Source of the DNA: Peteryoungia desertarenae | GTDB taxonomy: Bacteria > Pseudomonadota > Alphaproteobacteria > Rhizobiales > Rhizobiaceae | Length of the DNA stretch: 64,000 nt | Direction: 5' to 3' | NCBI RefSeq assembly: GCF_005860795.2 | Contig: NZ_CP058350.1 | Location: 2,510,501 to 2,574,500, forward strand | Part shown: positions 8,669 through 16,960 of the stretch, piece by piece | Layout: each line of letters begins with the position of its first letter | Numbering within the stretch: the stretch's first letter is position 1 | The notes under the pieces: generated by a model | Told to the model about the DNA's origin: nothing | Databases searched by the model: none | The model's input: only the letters and a program-made list of their open reading frames with translations | Position numbers and translations under genes: made by a program

Positions 8669-9268
8669 ATGGCGAAGGTATTGGTTCTCTATTATTCGTC
8701 CTACGGTCACATCGAAACCATGGCCTATGCCGTGGCCGAAGGCGCAAAGTCTGCCGGAGCAGATGTCACGGTCAAGCGCGTTCCCGAACTCGTTCCGGAA
8801 GAAGTGGCCAAGTCCTCGCATTTCAAGCTCGACCAGAAGGCTGAAATTGCAACGGTTGACGAACTGGCCAATTACGATGCCATCATCGTCGGCGCTGGCA
8901 CGCGTTTCGGCACTGTCGCGTCCCAGATGCGCAACTTCTGGGATCAGACCGGCGGTCTCTGGTTCAACGGCAAGCTGGTCGGCAAGGTCGGTTCGATGTT
9001 CACCTCGTCTGCCACCCAGCATGGCGGCCAGGAAACGACGATCATGGGCTTTGTCCCGACTTTCCTCCATCATGGCATGGTCTATGCCGGCCTTCCCTAT
9101 GCCTTCCAGGGTCAGATGGGCGTGGAAGCAGTCAAGGGCAATTCGCCCTATGGTGCCTCGACCATCACCGACGGCGACGGTTCGCGCCAGCCCTCCGAGA
9201 TCGAACTCGAAGGCGCAAGGTTCCAGGGCGCCCATGTGGCAAAACTCGCTGCCAAATTGGCCGGATAA
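8669..9268 (+). CDS. wrbA: NAD(P)H:quinone oxidoreductase, WrbA type
   Basis: Flavodoxin-like FMN enzyme that reduces quinones by two electrons and limits oxidative stress. The 199 residues start [19 protein letters not shown], the FMN phosphate loop, and contain [20 protein letters not shown] and [13 protein letters not shown], both WrbA hallmarks. AAGGAG at 8655-8660 sits properly before the ATG. A strong terminator follows 31 bp after the stop, so the gene is monocistronic. Confidence 0.93.
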   Translation: MAKVLVLYYSSYGHIETMAYAVAEGAKSAGADVTVKRVPELVPEEVAKSSHFKLDQKAEIATVDELANYDAIIVGAGTRFGTVASQMRNFWDQTGGLWFNGKLVGKVGSMFTSSATQHGGQETTIMGFVPTFLHHGMVYAGLPYAFQGQMGVEAVKGNSPYGASTITDGDGSRQPSEIELEGARFQGAHVAKLAAKLAG

Positions 9269-9298
9269 CGGTCAAGTCCGCATTGCCGGATCCTGTAG

Positions 9299-9323
9299 AA
9301 GAGCGGCCAGTGGCCGCTCTTTT
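9299..9323 (+). terminator. Intrinsic terminator of wrbA
   Basis: AAGAGCGGCCA pairs with TGGCCGCTCTT across a tight loop and is followed by TT, beginning 31 bp after the wrbA stop. Confidence 0.8.
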
Positions 9324-9413
9324 GCATGAGTAGCAGCCCATTTTAACGAAACTGGCAAGGCTTCATAAGGGACGGCAGCGTTAAAATTGCTTTCGACGAA
9401 AGGAGGTGCAGGC

Positions 9414-9671
9414 ATGGATGAACACAGAGTGAAACCGCGGCTTCGCGCCCTGAAGGCCGGGCGGCTGATCTTGCCGGGCGGCTATTCGACCTTCGACTGC
9501 ATGATCCGCAATCTGTCCGAAGGGGGAGCCAAGATCACGCTGGAATCGACTGTTCCGATTCCGGAACATTTCGATCTGAAGTTTGAAGACGGAACGACCC
9601 ATTCCTGCCGCGTCTGCTGGCGCAATCCGAAGGAGCTCGGGGTCGAGTTCGTGGATGCGGTCGTCGGGTGA
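9414..9671 (+). CDS. Small PilZ domain protein
   Basis: Single-domain PilZ protein of 85 residues, a likely cyclic di-GMP receptor. The two binding motifs are visible: RVKPR (RxxxR) near residue 5 and NLSEGG (NxSxxG) near residue 36, followed by beta strands ending in CRVCWRNPKELGVEFVD. A very good Shine-Dalgarno (AAAGGAGGT) precedes the ATG. It is the first of three single PilZ genes in the window and stands alone between wrbA and tRNA-Leu. Its effector role cannot be read from sequence. Confidence 0.85.
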   Translation: MDEHRVKPRLRALKAGRLILPGGYSTFDCMIRNLSEGGAKITLESTVPIPEHFDLKFEDGTTHSCRVCWRNPKELGVEFVDAVVG

Positions 9672-9711
9672 GATTGCCAGCCTCTGGCGAACGTCAACCC
9701 CGATCTAAAGC

Positions 9712-9740
9712 CTTGACGACCCCCGCGAACTGTCCCAAAC
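9712..9740 (+). promoter_or_regulatory. Probable promoter of tRNA-Leu
   Basis: CTTGAC at 9712-9717 matches the alphaproteobacterial -35. After exactly 17 bp comes CCAAAC at 9735-9740, 11 bp ahead of the tRNA. The tRNA-Cys gene of this window has the same layout with CTAAAC, which supports a shared tRNA promoter form. Confidence 0.5.
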
Positions 9741-9751
9741 AGGGCGCGCAC

Positions 9752-9837
9752 GCGGACGTGGCGAAACTGGTAGACGCAAGGGACTTAAAATCCCTCGGCC
9801 TTAGGCTTTACGGGTTCGACCCCCGTCGTCCGCACCA
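9752..9837 (+). tRNA. tRNA-Leu (anticodon UAA)
   Basis: Class II tRNA of 86 nt. Acceptor GCGGACG pairs with CGTCCGC; the anticodon stem AGGGA/TCCCT encloses CTTAAAA, giving anticodon TAA, which decodes UUA. A variable arm follows, then a T arm CGGGTTCGACCCCCG. Discriminator A and a genomically encoded CCA end the gene. Confidence 0.95.
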
Positions 9838-9940
9838 AGAAGGCATGGGATATGCTCCGTCCATCGTTGTTCCAGCGCACAGGTTGTTTTTTGCGCGCAG
9901 GGAATCGAATCGTGACCCGTCTAAGCATTCTGGAGGCTTT

Positions 9941-10333
9941 CTAGTCGCAGAGAACGCCTTGATCTGCTATGGTGAAGGGTGTCTGGTTCTGGCTGTTGTT
10001 CAATGTCTCAAAACCGTCGATGCCGTACTCGACATTGGTTACAGTCTCCAGAAGCCCGAATGTCTTGCTGGAGGTGCATTGGAAGATCCCGTTTCCGACG
10101 CCGACGCAATTGACGTCAATCGCCCTTTGGTTGAAAACCGCAAACATGGTGCCGGTCATTCTGGCTGTGTTGATTATGTCTCCGGCATTCGACGGCCCGA
10201 CTTCAACCGTTACAGTCGCCTGGTTGGGGCTTCCTTCCACGACATTGCATTCTTGATGAACAATTTCAGCGGCAAGTGCGGCTGCTGGCAAGAAAGCTGT
10301 AGTCAGCAGAATTGCGAATATGAGCTTTGGCAT
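9941..10333 (-). CDS. Small secreted protein of unknown function
   Basis: I do not recognise this 130-residue protein. It starts MPKLIFAILLTTAFLPAAA with a clear signal peptide cut after ALA (about residue 21). The mature part is rich in Asn, Thr, Val and Gly and has four cysteines (VHQECNV, IDVNCVG, IFQCTSS and the C-terminal VLCD), so two disulfides are possible in the periplasm. AAGGAG is nine bases before the ATG. Base composition looks lower in GC than neighbouring genes, and it lies just after a tRNA gene, which may mean acquired DNA. No partner gene is nearby. Confidence 0.6.
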   Translation of the reverse strand: MPKLIFAILLTTAFLPAAALAAEIVHQECNVVEGSPNQATVTVEVGPSNAGDIINTARMTGTMFAVFNQRAIDVNCVGVGNGIFQCTSSKTFGLLETVTNVEYGIDGFETLNNSQNQTPFTIADQGVLCD

Positions 10334-10580
10334 AATGACATTCTCCTTCGTTCTGGTTGCATTATATATAAATACAACTAAGAGATAACCTGGGAAGGTC
10401 AATGTGCTTATTCGCTGTTGTTGACGGCGGTGCAACGTGACCTGCATTTTCAAGCTTACAGCAACTGTTGCATAAAAAACGTTCAGACCAGAATGTGACC
10501 AAAGTCTGTGCATTTTCCACTTTGCGCCGATTTCAAAACCTGCTTTTATGCCCCCATCAAAAAACAGGGGAGCTTAATCC

Positions 10581-11615
10581 ATGATCACAAGACGGACTTT
10601 CTCAGGCGCCATGCTGGCTTTGGGCCTGATGGCCGGTTCGATGCTTTCGGCTGTGCCGGCCCATGCCGAGACGGCCATCAAATTCACCCTCGACTGGAAG
10701 TTCGAGGGACCTGCAGCCGGCTTCCTGCTGGCGCTGGACAAGGGGTATTTCAAGGCCGAAGGCCTTGATGTCACGATCGACAGCGGCAATGGCTCGGTCG
10801 AGGCGATCCCGCGCGTGGCCACCGGCGCCTATCAGATGGGCTTTGGCGACATCAATTCGGTCATCAAGTTCCTCGATGAGGACCCGAGCCAGAAGGTCAA
10901 GGCCGTGATGATGGTCTATGACAAGCCGGTCTTTTCGGTCGTTGGCCGCAAGTCGCTTGGCGTCACCGAAGATCCGAAGTCGCTGGAAGGCAAGAAGCTC
11001 GGCGCGCCGCCGCCGGATGGTGCCTTCGCCCAGTGGCCGGCCTTCAAGCAGGTCGCCGGGATCGACGACAGCAACATCACCATCGAATCGATCGGTTTTC
11101 CGGTCCGCGAGCCGATGCTGGCCAAGGGTGATGTCGACGCTGTCTTTGGTTTTGCCTTCTCGGTCATCCTCAACCTGAAGGCGCAAGGTATCCCGGCTGA
11201 CGATATCGCGACCATTCTGATGGCGGATAACGGGCTGAACCTTTATGGCAACAGCGTTCTGGTCAACACCGACTTTGCCGCCGAGAATCCTGAAGCCGTG
11301 AAGGGCTTCCTGCGGGCGCTGGCCAAGGGCTTTGCCGATGCTGTCGCCAATCCGGAAGAGGGCGTGGCCGCCGTCCTGAAGCGCAACGAAACGCTCAATC
11401 CCGATATCGAGAAGGAACGTCTTGAAATGGCAAACGCCATGAACATCAAGACGCCTTACGTTGTCGAGAATGGCATGGGCAGCGTCGACATGGAGCGCCT
11501 CGGTGCCTCGATCGAAACGCTGAAGGTTTCCATGGGCCTCAAGGGCAACGTGGCTGCCGACCGCGTCTTTGACGCATCCTATCTCCCGCCGAAGGAAGAG
11601 CGTATGCTGCCTTAA
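10581..11615 (+). CDS. ABC transporter substrate-binding protein, NitT/TauT (NMT1/THI5-like) family
   Basis: Periplasmic receptor of an import system with the two genes that follow, 344 residues. The N-terminus MITRRTFSGAMLALGL has a twin-arginine-like motif and a cleavage site after AHA near residue 29. The mature protein opens IKFTLDWKFEGPAAGFLLAL, the SsuA/THI5-like start, with a hinge-type GAYQMGFGDINSVIKF. Relatives bind nitrate, sulfonates, thiamine pyrimidines or aromatic acids; the ligand here cannot be told. The ATG follows CAGGGGAGCTTAATCC. Confidence 0.85.
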   Translation: MITRRTFSGAMLALGLMAGSMLSAVPAHAETAIKFTLDWKFEGPAAGFLLALDKGYFKAEGLDVTIDSGNGSVEAIPRVATGAYQMGFGDINSVIKFLDEDPSQKVKAVMMVYDKPVFSVVGRKSLGVTEDPKSLEGKKLGAPPPDGAFAQWPAFKQVAGIDDSNITIESIGFPVREPMLAKGDVDAVFGFAFSVILNLKAQGIPADDIATILMADNGLNLYGNSVLVNTDFAAENPEAVKGFLRALAKGFADAVANPEEGVAAVLKRNETLNPDIEKERLEMANAMNIKTPYVVENGMGSVDMERLGASIETLKVSMGLKGNVAADRVFDASYLPPKEERMLP

Positions 11616-11627
11616 GGCAGATTCCCC

Positions 11628-11757
11628 TCCCCAACCCCTCCCCACAAGGGGGAGGGGCTTCACCGGCTGTGATCTCATCAGGTGAATGAACTTGGCAGGC
11701 GGTGCTGCGCCTGGTCTCCCCCTGTGGGGGAGATGGCCGGCAGGCCAGAGGGGGTTT
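11628..11757. repeat. RIME-like intergenic palindromic element
   Basis: Between the binding-protein and ATPase genes lie two GC-rich palindromes: CCCCTCCCC/GGGGGAGGGG near 11635-11658, and CTCCCCC/GGGGGAG near 11719-11734, followed by ATGGCCGGCAGGCCAGAGG. The wording CCCTCTG-CCTGCCGG-CATCTCCCCC on the opposite strand is typical of Rhizobium-specific intergenic mosaic elements. A related copy lies at 33327-33397. Placed inside an operon, the hairpins may lower expression of the ATPase and permease genes relative to the receptor gene. Confidence 0.65.
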
Positions 11758-11788
11758 CGATATCCTCTCGAAGACGGACGGAGAAAGC

Positions 11789-12577
11789 ATGTCCCATCTC
11801 GTTTCCATTGAAAATGTCGACATGCGCTATGGTGGCGCCGAAGGGACGCTTGCCGTCTCGGGTCTCACCATGCATGTCGACAAGGGTGAATTTGCCGCCG
11901 TTGTCGGGCCGTCCGGTTGCGGCAAGTCGACCCTGATGAAGCTGGTGACCGGCCTGCATATTCCGCAGGAAGGCGTTGTGATAGTTGCTGGCCAGCAGGT
12001 GACCAAGCCCGTGTCGATCGTCGGCATGGCTTTCCAGAACCCAACCATGCTGCCCTGGCGCACGACACTGGAAAACATCCTTTTGCCGCTGGAAATCGTC
12101 GAGAAACATCGGCATCGCCTGCGGGCCAACAAGAAGGAATATGTCGAGAAGGCCGAGAGCCTTCTGGAAATCGTCGGGCTGAAAGGTGTCGGCTCGAAAT
12201 TCCCCTGGCAACTCTCAGGCGGCATGCAACAGCGGGCCAATCTCTGTCGCGCACTCATTCACGAGCCGGAACTGCTGATGCTCGACGAGCCATTCGGTGC
12301 ACTCGACGCCTTCACCCGTGAGGAATTGTGGTGCGTCATTCGCGATCTGCATGCCGCACAGGGCGTGACCATCGTGCTTGTGACCCACGATCTGCGCGAG
12401 GCGGTCTTCCTGGCCGACCGGATTTTCGTCATGAGCGCGCGTCCGGGCCGGATCGTCAAGGAACATACCGTGCCCTTCGAGCGCCCGCGCGATCTTGAAT
12501 TGATGTATGAAAACGCCTTCAACGACATGGTTCATGTCCTGCATGGTGAAATTGCCAAGGCGAGGGTAGCGGCATGA
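11789..12577 (+). CDS. ABC transporter ATP-binding protein, NitT/TauT family
   Basis: Cytoplasmic ATPase of the importer, 262 residues. Walker A GPSGCGKST at 40-48, Q-loop MAFQNPTMLPWRTTLEN, signature LSGGMQQR at 142-149, Walker B LLMLDEP and the switch histidine in LVTHD are all present. The MLPWRT Q-loop is typical of the SsuB/TauB/NrtD branch. The ATG at 11789 follows ACGGAGAAAGC. Its stop overlaps the permease ATG by four bases. Confidence 0.9.
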   Translation: MSHLVSIENVDMRYGGAEGTLAVSGLTMHVDKGEFAAVVGPSGCGKSTLMKLVTGLHIPQEGVVIVAGQQVTKPVSIVGMAFQNPTMLPWRTTLENILLPLEIVEKHRHRLRANKKEYVEKAESLLEIVGLKGVGSKFPWQLSGGMQQRANLCRALIHEPELLMLDEPFGALDAFTREELWCVIRDLHAAQGVTIVLVTHDLREAVFLADRIFVMSARPGRIVKEHTVPFERPRDLELMYENAFNDMVHVLHGEIAKARVAA

Positions 12578-13386
12578 CCATGACACTCGAAAAACCGGCA
12601 GCACCGGCAAAACCCCTGATGCAGCGGATCAACTGGGTCAAGGCGGCCCCCTGGCTCTATACGCTCGGGCTGTTCGTGATCTGGGAATTGACGGTCATCA
12701 TCCTCGATATGCCGCCGACCATCCTGCCTGCGCCGACCCGAGTGTTTGAGGCGATCGTGCAATACTGGTCGCCGATCTGGAAGAATTCCCTCCAGACGCT
12801 TTACACAACGACGCTCGGCTTTGCGATCGCTGTTGTCGCGGGCCTGGCAATTGGCCTTTTCATCGGCTGGTCCAAAACCATCTATGCCGGCCTCTATCCG
12901 CTGATGATCGGTTTCAATGCGATCCCCAAGGTGGCGCTGGTACCGATCCTGGTGATCTGGTTCGGCATCGGCACGGTCCCGGCCGTGCTCACCGCCTTTC
13001 TCATCTCCTTTTTCCCGATTGTCGTGAACGTCGCCACGGGCCTCGCCACGATCGAGCCGGAAACGGAGGATGTGTTGCGCGCGCTCGGGGCGAAAAAGCT
13101 CGACATCATGCTGAAGGTCGGCATCCCGCGCTCGATGCCCTATTTCTTCGGCTCGCTGAAGATAGCCATCACGCTCGCCTTTGTCGGTTCTGTCGTGTCC
13201 GAGACGGTCGCCTCGAATTACGGCCTCGGCAACATGATGAGTTCGGCCCAGAGCCAGTTCAACGTGCCCCTGGTCTTTGCCGGCCTTTTGGCGCTCGCCG
13301 TCGAGGGCATCGCCATGTATGCGCTGATGGCCTGGATCGAAAAGCGCATGACGGGCTGGGCGCACCGCTCGACCATGGCGCAATAG
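12574..13386 (+). CDS. ABC transporter permease, NitT/TauT family
   Basis: Inner-membrane subunit of 270 residues with about six helices. The cytoplasmic EAA loop reads EDVLRALGAKKLDIMLKVGI, the contact for the ATPase. It begins within the ATPase stop (ATGA), so the genes are translationally coupled. The system appears to have one permease gene acting as a homodimer, as in SsuC and TauC. Confidence 0.9.
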   Translation: MTMTLEKPAAPAKPLMQRINWVKAAPWLYTLGLFVIWELTVIILDMPPTILPAPTRVFEAIVQYWSPIWKNSLQTLYTTTLGFAIAVVAGLAIGLFIGWSKTIYAGLYPLMIGFNAIPKVALVPILVIWFGIGTVPAVLTAFLISFFPIVVNVATGLATIEPETEDVLRALGAKKLDIMLKVGIPRSMPYFFGSLKIAITLAFVGSVVSETVASNYGLGNMMSSAQSQFNVPLVFAGLLALAVEGIAMYALMAWIEKRMTGWAHRSTMAQ

Positions 13387-13467
13387 GGTTTCGGATAAGG
13401 CACGGGGACGAAGGCCGTCGCAGGGGATGCGACGGCCTCCTCCACTGAGCGGCGGCCTTGTTGGAGA

Positions 13468-14061
13468 TTAGCCAGCGATGGTGAAACTCTGCTCGAACCG
13501 GGTCGCGCGTTCGCTGACGATATCATTGACCGTATAGCGCAAGATGTAATTGCCGGGGGCGGCACCATCCACCTCAAGTGTCAGATGGGTGTAGATCTCG
13601 GTGATTTCGGAGATGCCGGTATAGGCGAAGGTGCCGAAGTCCTTTTTCAGCGCAAGTGTGCGACCGCTGCTATCGGTGAGTTCGAGATCGACGCTGAAAT
13701 TCGCCTGCTTGCGCCCGTCCTCCAGTGTTTTCCAGCGCAGGCCGATCACCTCCAGATAGGTGATGATGGCTTCGCCCGGCTTGAAGATGGAATCGCTCCT
13801 GGCGGTAAAGGCGCCGTAGCCGACAGGCTTTTCGGTGACGAAGGAAATGCGCGGAACGGTCAGCGGCAGGCTTGCCGAAAACTGCGCCAATGCCCTGTGC
13901 ATTCCGTCAAAGGCGCCTCGCGGATCATTCTGCACGGCTTTGCGCTCCGCCTCGATCGCAGCATCAAGCAGCGGACCCGAAAGTGCCTGACCGGGCAACA
14001 GAAGGAGCGAAGTGGCAATGGCAAACCGCACCAGTCTCGACCCCAAAGGGCGGTAATTCAT
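13468..14061 (-). CDS. Conserved hypothetical secreted protein
   Basis: 197 residues, not assigned to a named family. It has a signal peptide (MNYRPLGSRLVRFAIATSLL, cleavage after ALS near residue 28). The mature part looks all-beta, with GEAIITYLEVIGLRW, NFSVDLELTDSSGRTLALKK and GNYILRYTVNDI, and ends FEQSFTIAG. That pattern resembles a periplasmic immunoglobulin-like fold. GGGAGAG precedes the ATG at 14061. It lies between the importer operon and trkH, transcribed away from the importer, with no visible operon partner. Confidence 0.7.
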   Translation of the reverse strand: MNYRPLGSRLVRFAIATSLLLLPGQALSGPLLDAAIEAERKAVQNDPRGAFDGMHRALAQFSASLPLTVPRISFVTEKPVGYGAFTARSDSIFKPGEAIITYLEVIGLRWKTLEDGRKQANFSVDLELTDSSGRTLALKKDFGTFAYTGISEITEIYTHLTLEVDGAAPGNYILRYTVNDIVSERATRFEQSFTIAG

Positions 14062-14154
14062 CACTGATTCTCTCCCGCTTGGCCTGGCCAAGTGTGCCGA
14101 GCGCAACCTGTTCCCGTCAAGCGGGAAGGGGTGTCGGCAGGATTGGAAAAGCGA

Positions 14155-15609
14155 TCAGGACCGCCAGAACAGCGGTACGAACAGCACCATCATCGTCAGC
14201 ACTTCGAGACGACCGAGCAACATCATGAAGGACAGGAGGTTGAGTTCCAGATCCCCCATCGTGGAGAAATTGCCAGAGGGGCCAATAAGCGGTCCGACAC
14301 CCGGGCCGACATTCGACAGGGCGGTAATGACGGCCGATGTCGAGGTGGCGAAGTCATAACCGAGCATGGCCATGGCCATGGTGCCGACAACCCAGATGAA
14401 GATATAGACACTGAAGAATAGGAAGACGGCGCGCTGCGTCTCGGCGTCCACCGTCTGTTTGCCGTACCGGACGGAATAGATGGCATTGGGGTAGATCAGC
14501 TTCTTCAGGCCGGTACCAATGATGTTGAACAGGATGACAAAGCGATAGGCCTTGATACCGCCCGCCGTCGAACCGGAACAGCCGCCCATGAAGGTGGCGA
14601 AGAAAGCTGCGGCGACGGCAAAATTGCCCCAGAGCAGATAATCCTGGCTGGCATAACCGGTGGTCGACAGGATGGAGGCGAAATTGAAGAACGAATGGGT
14701 GATGGCATCACCGATCTCTGCGCCGTTGCGCAGATGGTTGTAGATGGCCGCAGCAAGCGCAAAGGCGCTGAGATAGCCGACGAACACGAAAATCTGTGGA
14801 TCACGCAGGGCATCGAAGCGTCCGCGCACCACAAAAACGATCAGGATCGAGAAGGGCAGGCTGCAGAGCGTCATGAAAAAGGTGGCGATCCACAACGTCG
14901 ATGCGTTCTGGAAATAGCCGAACGAGGCATCATGGGTTGAAAATCCGCCGGTGGCGACTGTGGTCAGCGCATGGTTGATCGCATCGAAATGGTTCATTCC
15001 GGAGAAATCATAGGCGACAACGCAGGCCAGCGTGATGCCGACATAAATCGCGATGAAGGCGCGGGTAAAGGTGGCGATGCGGGCAAAGGGCTTGTCGCTG
15101 GTATCGGAGGATTCCATCTTGAAGAAGGACATGCCGCCAACCCTGAGGAAGGGCAGGACGAAGAGGCCGAGCGCCACGATCCCGATACCGCCGAGCCATT
15201 GCAGCAGCGAGCGCCAGATCAGGATGCCCGGCGCCATGTCGTCGAGCCCGACCATCACGGTCGAGCCTGTGGTTGTCACGGCGGATACACCCTCGAAAAG
15301 CGCCTGTGAAAAGGTCAGATCGGCAGCGCTGAAGTAAAGCGGAATGGCGGCAGTCAGCGAAAAGACCGCCCAGAGCACGTTGACCAGCAGAAAGCCGACA
15401 CGACGATTGAAGTTCGGGGGAGGCCCCCGCGTCGCCATGGCCGCCATCAGCGAAACGCCGCCGACCATCGCGGCGGATGTGGCAAACACCGCCCAGTCCT
15501 GGTGACCATAATAGAGATCAACCATGGCCGGGATCAGCATGGCGGTTGCAAGATAAAGGCCGCACAGCGCGGCGATGTAGACAACGGATCGAAGGAGGCT
15601 AGCGTTCAA
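14155..15609 (-). CDS. trkH: Trk-type potassium uptake protein TrkH
   Basis: Potassium-translocating membrane subunit, about 484 residues. The four pore loops of the Trk/Ktr superfamily can be seen: AVTTTGSTVM, TTVATGGFSTHD, ILSTTGYASQD and ALSNVGPGVGP, each with the filter glycine. It needs the NAD-binding TrkA subunit, which is not in this window. No ATG fits the N-terminus; the frame stays open to 15690. I used the TTG at 15609 (then NASLLRSVVYI), which gives the usual family start, but the exact start is uncertain. It diverges from ilvA. Confidence 0.88.
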   Translation of the reverse strand: MNASLLRSVVYIAALCGLYLATAMLIPAMVDLYYGHQDWAVFATSAAMVGGVSLMAAMATRGPPPNFNRRVGFLLVNVLWAVFSLTAAIPLYFSAADLTFSQALFEGVSAVTTTGSTVMVGLDDMAPGILIWRSLLQWLGGIGIVALGLFVLPFLRVGGMSFFKMESSDTSDKPFARIATFTRAFIAIYVGITLACVVAYDFSGMNHFDAINHALTTVATGGFSTHDASFGYFQNASTLWIATFFMTLCSLPFSILIVFVVRGRFDALRDPQIFVFVGYLSAFALAAAIYNHLRNGAEIGDAITHSFFNFASILSTTGYASQDYLLWGNFAVAAAFFATFMGGCSGSTAGGIKAYRFVILFNIIGTGLKKLIYPNAIYSVRYGKQTVDAETQRAVFLFFSVYIFIWVVGTMAMAMLGYDFATSTSAVITALSNVGPGVGPLIGPSGNFSTMGDLELNLLSFMMLLGRLEVLTMMVLFVPLFWRS

Positions 15610-15700
15610 CGGTTTCGGGTCCGGTTTCGGTGCCGCGCAAAGATTCTTTGTCTGAGCAACGTGACTATGCCATAGCGGGAGGCAGATCAAAATTCAACGG

Positions 15701-16960
15701 ATGGACATTGTGATACCCAAGGAAGTCGAGTCTGCGCTCGAGGCCATGCGGAGTCTTTTTGCCGAAACGCCCTTGCAGCTCAACGATCACCTGAGCGCCC
15801 GTTACGGTGCGGAGATCTATCTGAAGCGCGAGGATCTGACGCCGGTGCGCTCCTACAAGATCCGGGGTGCTTTCAATTTCTTGCGCAAGATCGTGGCCGG
15901 TGCCGGCAAGGGCAAGACCTTCGTCTGCGCGTCTGCTGGAAATCATGCCCAGGGATTTGCCTATGTCTGCCGCCATTTCGGTGTGCCGGGGGTCGTTTTC
16001 ATGCCGGTGACGACGCCGCAGCAGAAGATCGACAAGACCCGCACCTTTGGCGGCGAGTTCATTACCATCCGCCTCGTCGGCGATATCTTCGACCAGTGCT
16101 ACGCCGCAGCACGCGAGCATGTCGATGCCATTGGTGGCTATATGGTGCCGCCGTTTGATCATGAGGACATTATCGAAGGGCAGGCCACGGTGGCCGCCGA
16201 GATGGTGGCTCAGCTTCCGGAGGGGGCAAGTCCCGATCTCATCATCATGCCGGTCGGCGGTGGCGGGCTTTCTTCGGGCATGACCGGTTATCTCAACGAT
16301 CGGCTGCCGAAAGAGGTCATGGTCTTTGCCGAGCCGGCCGGTGCTCCGAGCCTGAAGCGCAGTCTGGAGGCGGGAGCAATCGTGACGCTTCCCAAGGTCG
16401 ACAATTTTGTCGATGGTGCAGCCGTTGCCCGCATCGGTGAGGCGAATTTTGAGGCCTTGAAGCGTTTCTCGCCCGATCAGGTGATCGTTGTTCCGGAAAA
16501 CGCGATCTGCGTGACCATGACCGAGATGCTGAATATCGAGGGCGTGGTGCTGGAACCGGCTGGGGCCCTGTCGCTTGCCGCACTCGACATGCTGCCGAAA
16601 GAGAAGGTCGAAGGGCGGCGGATCGTCTGCGTCGTCAGCGGCGGCAATTTCGACTTCGAGCGCCTGCCGGATGTCAAGGAACGCGCCATGCGCTATTCGG
16701 GGCTGAAGAAATACTTCATCCTGCGCCTGCCGCAAAGGCCGGGTGCGCTGCGCGATTTCCTCAATCTTCTGGGGCCGGATGATGATATCGCCCGGTTTGA
16801 GTATCTGAAGAAATCGGCGCGAAATTTCGGCTCCATCCTGATCGGGATCGAGACGCGCGAGCGCGCCAATTTCGCGACACTGCTGGAACGCTTCGACGGT
16901 GCGGGCCTCGGCTATGAGGACATCACGGAAAACGAGATCCTGTCCAACCTCATCATCTGA
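15701..16960 (+). CDS. ilvA: Threonine ammonia-lyase
   Basis: PLP enzyme that deaminates threonine to 2-oxobutanoate, the first step to isoleucine. The 419-residue protein has the PLP lysine in SYKIRGAFNF (Lys53), SAGNHAQGFAY at about 78-88, and the phosphate loop MPVGGGGLSSGM. A single C-terminal ACT-like regulatory domain (about 340-419, opening YFILRLPQRPGALRDF) marks the shorter IlvA form. GGGAGG lies about 18 bp upstream of the ATG. Its end overlaps the convergent hydrolase gene by eight bases. Confidence 0.9.
   Translation: MDIVIPKEVESALEAMRSLFAETPLQLNDHLSARYGAEIYLKREDLTPVRSYKIRGAFNFLRKIVAGAGKGKTFVCASAGNHAQGFAYVCRHFGVPGVVFMPVTTPQQKIDKTRTFGGEFITIRLVGDIFDQCYAAAREHVDAIGGYMVPPFDHEDIIEGQATVAAEMVAQLPEGASPDLIIMPVGGGGLSSGMTGYLNDRLPKEVMVFAEPAGAPSLKRSLEAGAIVTLPKVDNFVDGAAVARIGEANFEALKRFSPDQVIVVPENAICVTMTEMLNIEGVVLEPAGALSLAALDMLPKEKVEGRRIVCVVSGGNFDFERLPDVKERAMRYSGLKKYFILRLPQRPGALRDFLNLLGPDDDIARFEYLKKSARNFGSILIGIETRERANFATLLERFDGAGLGYEDITENEILSNLII

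Noticed and set aside
9895..9925. Possible attachment-site repeat of the tRNA-Leu 3' end
   Set aside because: GGGAATCGAATCGTGACCC is only vaguely like the T arm and does not repeat the tRNA end.
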